NCBI GenBank assembly: GCA_041662295.1
Contig: JBAZSR010000129.1
Coordinates: forward strand, 1-10,572
Length of the DNA stretch: 10,572 bases
Source: JACQWX01 sp041662295
Lineage (GTDB): Bacteria > Elusimicrobiota > Elusimicrobia > UBA1565 > UBA9628
Direction of reading: 5' to 3'
The translations under genes were made by a program, and so were the position numbers. A model generated the notes under the pieces. That model worked only from the letters and a program-made list of their open reading frames with translations. It was not told the DNA's origin and searched no databases. Below, piece after piece: positions 6,833-10,572 of the stretch (positions are counted from its first letter, which is position 1; each line of letters opens with the position of its first letter).

Positions 6833-6867
6833 GTCGAGACCCAGTGTACGGGAGGGATGCTATATAT

Positions 6868-7413
6868 TTATTTCAGGGAGAGACCGAACTCGTAGCCCTT
6901 CTTCAGGGCCCGGGCGTTGAGCTCCTCGGTGCCCTTGGGCACCGAGAGCAGCACGGCCTTCTCCACCGCGGCGTAGGAGAGCAGGTCGGTCGTTCCAGCG
7001 AAAAAACCTGTCATGACGATGTTGAGGACCAGGCGCCGGCCGAGTTCCTCCGCGATGCGCGTCGCCGGGATGCCGAGGGTCCGGGCCCCGGCCGGGAGGC
7101 TCGCGTCCGGGTGGACCAGCTCGCTCTCGTGCAGGACGAGGCCGCCGGGCTTGAGGGTGGGAGCGAAGAGCTTGTAGGCGTCCGGCGACATCAGCACGAG
7201 CACGTCCGGGTTCTTCACGTAGGGGTAGCCGATGGGCTCGTCCGAAACGATGACCTGGGCGCTGCACGCGCTGCCCCGGGCCTCGGGGCCGAAGGCCTGG
7301 ATCATGACCGCGTGCTTGCCGTCGTGGATGGCCGCGGCCTTGCCGATGATGCCGCCGCAGAGGATGACGCCCTGCCCGCCCAGCCCTCCGACCCGGATCT
7401 CAGTCCTCGGCAT
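6868..7413 (-). CDS. korC: 2-oxoglutarate:ferredoxin oxidoreductase, gamma subunit
   Basis: This 181-residue protein is the gamma subunit of the 2-oxoacid:acceptor oxidoreductase family. It shows the N-terminal glycine-rich GGLGGQG (9-15), the family motif FGPEARGS (41-48) and DVLVLMSPDAY (70-80). It contributes to the CoA-binding part of the cytoplasmic complex. Because gamma is a separate polypeptide, the enzyme is the four-subunit type rather than the two-subunit KorAB with gamma fused to alpha. Its start overlaps the end of korB by 14 bp and has AGGGAG about six bases upstream, so it is coupled to korB. It is the last kor gene; no hairpin plus T-tract follows. 2-Oxoglutarate specificity is inferred from the operon. 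Confidence 0.93.
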   Translation of the reverse strand: MPRTEIRVGGLGGQGVILCGGIIGKAAAIHDGKHAVMIQAFGPEARGSACSAQVIVSDEPIGYPYVKNPDVLVLMSPDAYKLFAPTLKPGGLVLHESELVHPDASLPAGARTLGIPATRIAEELGRRLVLNIVMTGFFAGTTDLLSYAAVEKAVLLSVPKGTEELNARALKKGYEFGLSLK

Positions 7414-8257
7414 GTCCCGCTCCCTGGTAGTCCTCGAGCACGCTGGAATAGTGGCGGTTCATGGCGTCGAGCCAGGTCGGCCGCTCGCGGTCCACGAACT
7501 TGCCGCAGAGGATGTCGCCCTGGAAGGTCAGGGCGGCGTCCCGGGCGTCCGCGCCGTCCTTGATCGTGCTCCGCTCCTTATAATACTTCACCTGGTCCAC
7601 GCCGTCGCCGAGCTTGTTCCGGCGCGAGTAGAGGGTCGGGCAGGGGGCCAGGATCTCGATGAAGGAAAACCCACGCTTGGCCAGCGCCTCCTTCATGGAG
7701 CGGATGAGCTGGCGCACGTGGAACACGGTCCAGCGCGAAACGTAGACCGCGCCGCAGGCCTCGGCAAGGAAGGGCAGGTTGAACGAGGGCTCGAAGTTGC
7801 CGTAGGGCATGGTCGTCTGCGTCGCGCCCAAGGGCGTGGTCGGCGCCACCTGCCCTCCCGTCATGCCGTAGGTGCCGTTGTTGACGCAGATGACGGTCAG
7901 GTCCATGTTGCGGCGGGCGGCGTGCACGAAGTGGTTGCCGCCGATGGCGAAGAGGTCGCCGTCTCCCGAGTAGACCACGACCTTGAGGTTCGGGTTGCCG
8001 AGCTTGAGTCCCGTGGCGAAGGGGATGGCCCGGCCGTGGGTGGTGTGGAAGGAATCGAGGTTCATGTACCCGGCCACGCGGCCCGTGCACCCGATGCCCG
8101 AGACGATGGCGACCTTGTCGAGGTCCAGCGCCGACTCGGTCAGGGCCCGGGCGAAGCAGTTGACCGTGGAGCCGATGCCGCAGCCGGGGCACCAGATGTG
8201 GGGCAGGCGGTCCTGCCGCAGGTAGGGGAGGACGGGGTTGACGGGCTGGCCGCTCAT
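7400..8257 (-). CDS. korB: 2-oxoglutarate:ferredoxin oxidoreductase, beta (TPP) subunit
   Basis: This 285-residue subunit binds thiamine diphosphate and carries the proximal cluster. CPGCG (C23, C26), C57 in GIGCTGR and C206 in APCPT fit the four ligands of the beta-subunit [4Fe-4S]. The TPP/Mg motif runs from GDGD (98-101) to VNN (125-127). TYGMTGGQ (129-136) and PTTPLGATQTT are typical of KorB/OorB. The subunit takes part in decarboxylating 2-oxoglutarate, or carboxylating succinyl-CoA, while moving electrons to ferredoxin. The start overlaps the korA stop as ATGA. A related 2-ketoisovalerate or pyruvate enzyme is possible, but the D-A-B-C order equals the Helicobacter oorDABC order. Confidence 0.95.
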   Translation of the reverse strand: MSGQPVNPVLPYLRQDRLPHIWCPGCGIGSTVNCFARALTESALDLDKVAIVSGIGCTGRVAGYMNLDSFHTTHGRAIPFATGLKLGNPNLKVVVYSGDGDLFAIGGNHFVHAARRNMDLTVICVNNGTYGMTGGQVAPTTPLGATQTTMPYGNFEPSFNLPFLAEACGAVYVSRWTVFHVRQLIRSMKEALAKRGFSFIEILAPCPTLYSRRNKLGDGVDQVKYYKERSTIKDGADARDAALTFQGDILCGKFVDRERPTWLDAMNRHYSSVLEDYQGAGHAED

Positions 8258-9441
8258 CGGGGCGCCCCTGTCCCGGCCGGCACGCCCTTCGAGGCGTTCA
8301 CGATCGCGTCGACGATGACCCCGGGCTCGTGCACCGTCCCGCCCGCGTGAGGCACCGAGACCACGCCGCAGCGGCCGGCCGCTGCGCGCTCGACCTCGAG
8401 GACCATCTGCCCCATGTTCAATTCCGGGACCACGAAGCTCTTGATCCGGCCGGAGAGCTCGCGGATCAGCGCGTCGGGGAAGGGCCAGGCGATGACGAGG
8501 CGCAGGTGGCCGACCATGAGCCCCCTGTCCCGGGCCTCCTCGACCGCGGCCTGGGCCACGCGCGAGGTGATGCCGAAGGAGACGACAACGACCTGCGCGC
8601 CCTCGGTCCCCTCCTGCCGGACATCCACGAGCTCGTGCTTGCGGAGCCGGATCTTGTTGACGAGGCGCTCGACCAGCTTCTTCTGGGACGCCGGATTGAG
8701 GACCGGATAGCCGCGCTCGTCATGGGTGAGGCCCGTGATGTGGATGCGGTGCCCGTCCCCGGCCTTGACCAGGTCCGGCACCATGTCGGGGCCGGTCTCG
8801 TAGGGCTTGTACGCGCCGGGCTTCTTCTTGGACCAGCGCCGCTCCGCCACCTCGATGGCCGTGGACTCGGGGATGACGACCTTCTCGGTCATGTGGCCCA
8901 CGACCTCGTCCATCATGAAGAAGACCGGGACCCGGAAGGTCTCGGCGAGGTTGAAGGCCCTGATCATCAGGTCGAAGCATTCCTGCGGGGAGTTGGGGCA
9001 GAGCGCGATGACCTCGTAGTCTCCGTGCGAGCCCCACTTGGCCTGCATCATGTCCGCCTGGGCCGGCAGGGTCGGCAGGCCCGTGGAGGGACCGCCCCGC
9101 TGGACGTCCACGATCACGCAGGGGACCTCGGCGATGGCGGCCAAACCGACGTGCTCCATCATCAGGGAGAGGCCGGGGCCCGAGGTCACGGTCATGGCCT
9201 TCTTGCCGGCCCAGACCGCGCCCTGGATGGCGATGGAGGAGGCGATCTCGTCCTCCATCTGGATGAAGATCCCGCCGATGTGCGGGATGCGCTGGGCGAA
9301 GCGCTCGACCACCTCGGTCGAAGGGGTGATGGGGTAGCCCGCCACGAACCGGCACCCCGCGGCGAGAGCCCCCTCGCAGGCCGCGTGGTCTCCGTCCATG
9401 AAGTGGACGCCCGTGAGCACTCCTTTGGGATCGGCCTTCAT
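8254..9441 (-). CDS. korA: 2-oxoglutarate:ferredoxin oxidoreductase, alpha subunit
   Basis: This 395-residue alpha subunit shows the substrate-side motif GYPITPSTE (35-43), the MEDE motif (62-65), TSGPGLSLM (86-94) and QRGGPSTGLPT (114-124), all characteristic of KorA/OorA. The C-terminal half (~280-395) is the transketolase-C-like domain, with VVVSFG (285-290) and VPELNMGQM (338-346). It pairs with KorB to form the active site in the cytoplasm. The start overlaps the korD stop in an ATGA arrangement, and the stop overlaps the korB start the same way. A purine-rich GGGGGGAAG lies just before ATG 9441. It lacks a fused gamma domain, consistent with the separate korC. Confidence 0.95.
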   Translation of the reverse strand: MKADPKGVLTGVHFMDGDHAACEGALAAGCRFVAGYPITPSTEVVERFAQRIPHIGGIFIQMEDEIASSIAIQGAVWAGKKAMTVTSGPGLSLMMEHVGLAAIAEVPCVIVDVQRGGPSTGLPTLPAQADMMQAKWGSHGDYEVIALCPNSPQECFDLMIRAFNLAETFRVPVFFMMDEVVGHMTEKVVIPESTAIEVAERRWSKKKPGAYKPYETGPDMVPDLVKAGDGHRIHITGLTHDERGYPVLNPASQKKLVERLVNKIRLRKHELVDVRQEGTEGAQVVVVSFGITSRVAQAAVEEARDRGLMVGHLRLVIAWPFPDALIRELSGRIKSFVVPELNMGQMVLEVERAAAGRCGVVSVPHAGGTVHEPGVIVDAIVNASKGVPAGTGAPR

Positions 9442-9698
9442 CTTCCCCCCGCCTTGCCGAGGTCCTTCAGCCGGACCCCGAAAATGGCGAAATCAGGGCA
9501 GTAGAGCCCGCACATGTCGCACCCCACGCAGGCCTCGGGCTTGGCGAGCACCGGGTAGTGGTACCCCTTGGCGTTGAACTCCTTGGCGAAGGCGAGGCAT
9601 TTGGCCGGGCAGAAGTCGATGCAGTAGGAGCAGCCCTTGCACACCTCGATCCGGACGAAGACGGTGCCCTTGGCCTTCGCCGGAGGGTTCTCGCTCAT
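9438..9698 (-). CDS. korD: 2-oxoglutarate:ferredoxin oxidoreductase, delta (2x 4Fe-4S) subunit
   Basis: This 86-residue ferredoxin-like subunit has two [4Fe-4S] motifs: C20, C23, C26, C30 (CKGCSYC...CP) and C57, C60, C63, C67 (CVGCDMC...CP). It would relay electrons between the KorB cluster and free ferredoxin. ATG 9698 is chosen over an upstream TTG at 9776, because the extra 26 residues lack family character and would run through the palindrome and promoter region. No Shine-Dalgarno precedes 9698, but a TACAAT -10 lies so close that the mRNA should be nearly leaderless. It is the first gene of korDABC. Confidence 0.92.
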   Translation of the reverse strand: MSENPPAKAKGTVFVRIEVCKGCSYCIDFCPAKCLAFAKEFNAKGYHYPVLAKPEACVGCDMCGLYCPDFAIFGVRLKDLGKAGGR

Positions 9699-9706
9699 GG
9701 CGACGC

Positions 9707-9712
9707 ATTGTA
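9707..9712 (-). promoter_or_regulatory. Candidate -10 (TACAAT) of korDABC
   Basis: TACAAT on the minus strand predicts transcription start near 9700, two bases before korD ATG 9698. The position expected for a -35 (about 9730-9735) holds CGGCCG, part of the palindrome cluster, so a bound regulator may replace or block -35 contacts. Confidence 0.45.
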
Positions 9713-9719
9713 CTACATT

Positions 9720-9747
9720 TCCGGCCGGACGGCCGTTGACGGCCGTC
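9720..9747. repeat. Clustered GGCC-centred palindromes between korD and mdh
   Basis: Three perfect palindromes are packed together: TCCGGCCGGA (9720-9729), ACGGCCGT (9729-9736) and ACGGCCGT (9739-9746). The last two also form a perfect inverted repeat with 9-bp arms (9728-9736 and 9739-9747) around TG, with centres 10 bp apart, one helical turn. The cluster sits at about -20 to -47 of the predicted korD start and -37 to -64 of the predicted mdh start. That is suitable for an operator or activator site shared by both promoters. Confidence 0.6.
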
Positions 9748-9768
9748 GTGTTCCTCCAGCGGATAAAT

Positions 9769-9777
9769 TGATACAAT
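9769..9777 (+). promoter_or_regulatory. Extended -10 (TGATACAAT) of mdh
   Basis: TGn plus TACAAT gives an extended -10 predicting transcription start near 9784. ATTG-ATA-CAAT (9767-9777) is itself a small palindrome across the element. No consensus -35 is seen at 17 bp spacing. Confidence 0.5.
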
Positions 9778-9813
9778 CAGCGGCGGCGGAGAAGGACCAA
9801 TCATGACCGGACG

Positions 9814-9819
9814 AGGAGG
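9814..9819 (+). promoter_or_regulatory. Shine-Dalgarno of mdh
   Basis: AGGAGG lies four bases before ATG 9824. An in-frame ATG at 9803 has its own AAGGA six bases upstream, so the two starts compete; family alignment from memory favours 9824. Confidence 0.6.
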
Positions 9820-9823
9820 CAGC

Positions 9824-10572
9824 ATGCAGAAGAAGATCACCGTGGTGGGCGCCGGCAACGTCGGCGCGACGCTGGCCCAGAGGCTGGCGGAGATGGAGCT
9901 CGGCGATGTGGTGCTGATCGACATCCCTCAGCTCGACGGCATGCCCCAGGGCAAGGCCCTCGACATGCTCGAGTCCGGTCCCGTCATGGGCTGCGACGCC
10001 AAGGTGACCGGCGCGACCTCCTACGACGCCACCGCCGGGTCCGACGTGGTGGTCATCACGGCCGGCATCCCGCGCAAGCCCGGCATGAGCCGGGACGACC
10101 TCCTCAACACCAACGCCGGCATCGTCAAGGCCGTGACGGCCGAGGTCGCCAAGCATAGCCCCGACGCCATCCTCATCATCGTCTCCAACCCCCTCGACGC
10201 CATGTGCCTCGTGGCCATGAAGACCTCCAAGTTCCCCCGCCACCGGGTGCTCGGCATGGCGGGCATCCTCGACTCGGCGCGGATGCGCTCCTTCATCGCG
10301 GAGGCGCTCAACGTCTCCATGGAGTCGGTCCACGCCACGGTGCTCGGCGGCCACGGGGACACCATGGTCCCCCTCCCCCGCTTCTCCACGGTGGCGGGCA
10401 TCCCGGTCACGGAGCTCCTCCCCGCGGAGCGGATCGCCAAGATCAACCAGCGCACCCGGGACGGCGGCGCCGAGATCGTCAAGCTCCTCAAGACCGGCTC
10501 GGCCTACTACGCCCCCTCGGCGGCCACGGCGGAGATGGTCGAGTCCATCATCAAGGACAAGAAGAAGATCCT
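9824..10572 (+). CDS. mdh: Malate dehydrogenase (LDH-like, NAD-dependent), 3' end missing
   Basis: 249 codons are present and the frame leaves the window open. The N-terminal Rossmann fold has GAGNVG (9-14) and D33, which binds the NAD ribose. The substrate loop is GIPRKPGMSR: R84 occupies the position that is Gln in lactate dehydrogenases, so malate/oxaloacetate is the expected substrate, with R90 as the second loop arginine. D150 and H177 (GGHGD) form the catalytic relay, N122 is in VSNP, and R153 is the likely carboxylate-binding arginine. The sequence is of the tetrameric LDH-like class seen in Chlorobi and Bacillus, not the E. coli class. Starting at 9824 gives the usual short N-terminus; starting at 9803 would add seven residues. 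The enzyme acts in the cytoplasmic TCA or reverse TCA cycle. Divergent korDABC 125 bp away suggests co-regulation. Confidence 0.95.
   Translation, partial: MQKKITVVGAGNVGATLAQRLAEMELGDVVLIDIPQLDGMPQGKALDMLESGPVMGCDAKVTGATSYDATAGSDVVVITAGIPRKPGMSRDDLLNTNAGIVKAVTAEVAKHSPDAILIIVSNPLDAMCLVAMKTSKFPRHRVLGMAGILDSARMRSFIAEALNVSMESVHATVLGGHGDTMVPLPRFSTVAGIPVTELLPAERIAKINQRTRDGGAEIVKLLKTGSAYYAPSAATAEMVESIIKDKKKI

Noticed and set aside
8329..9504. 391-codon plus-strand open frame opposite korA
   Set aside because: Shadow of korA with low-complexity His/Asp/Gly/Leu composition; the sense strand has clear KorA motifs.
9699..9776. N-terminal extension of korD from TTG 9776
   Set aside because: It would translate the promoter and palindrome region; 9698 gives the normal ~86-residue subunit.
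1..10572. CRISPR arrays, tRNA or rRNA genes, insertion sequences, phage genes
   Set aside because: No regularly spaced repeats, cloverleaf-like or rRNA-like stretches, transposase motifs or terminal repeats were seen on either strand.

Overview
The window is very GC-rich (roughly two-thirds G+C by eye), tightly packed and bacterial: several starts have AGGAGG-type Shine-Dalgarno sequences and there are recognisable -10 elements. It holds parts or all of ten genes. The gene set points to an anaerobic or microaerophilic bacterium with ferredoxin-based central metabolism. It has a four-subunit 2-oxoglutarate:ferredoxin oxidoreductase (KorDABC), a lactate-dehydrogenase-like malate dehydrogenase, a NifSU-type iron-sulfur assembly pair and a radical SAM enzyme. 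No lineage marker is present. A free-living Elusimicrobiota-like or similar high-GC phylum would fit, but that is a guess.

Layout. (1) 1-958, minus: 5' part of an exported WD40/beta-propeller protein that runs off the left edge. (2) 1021-3154, minus: nifS-nifU, a cysteine desulfurase followed by a full three-domain scaffold; no nitrogenase gene is visible. (3) 3155-3266: a divergent control region with a 59-bp nested dyad and overlapping opposed -10 elements. (4) 3267-5503, plus: a radical SAM protein overlapping by 28 bp a HEAT-repeat protein with a four-helix membrane tail. (5) 5519-6832, minus: a convergent GYF-like/zinc-ribbon/single-TM protein. (6) 6868-9698, minus: korD-korA-korB-korC with overlapping reading frames. 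(7) 9699-9823: a divergent control region with clustered GGCC-centred palindromes. (8) 9824 to the right edge, plus: malate dehydrogenase, cut by the window end.

How the genes may work together. KorDABC interconverts 2-oxoglutarate and succinyl-CoA with ferredoxin, and malate dehydrogenase interconverts malate and oxaloacetate. The two are transcribed divergently from one 125-bp region, which suggests joint control of a TCA or reverse-TCA segment. NifS/NifU could supply clusters to KorD (two 4Fe-4S motifs), KorB (one expected) and the radical SAM enzyme, so the window has a strong Fe-S theme. The least understood parts are the radical SAM/HEAT-membrane pair and the zinc-ribbon membrane protein. 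The pair is the best candidate for an undescribed system, but no substrate can be read from the sequence.
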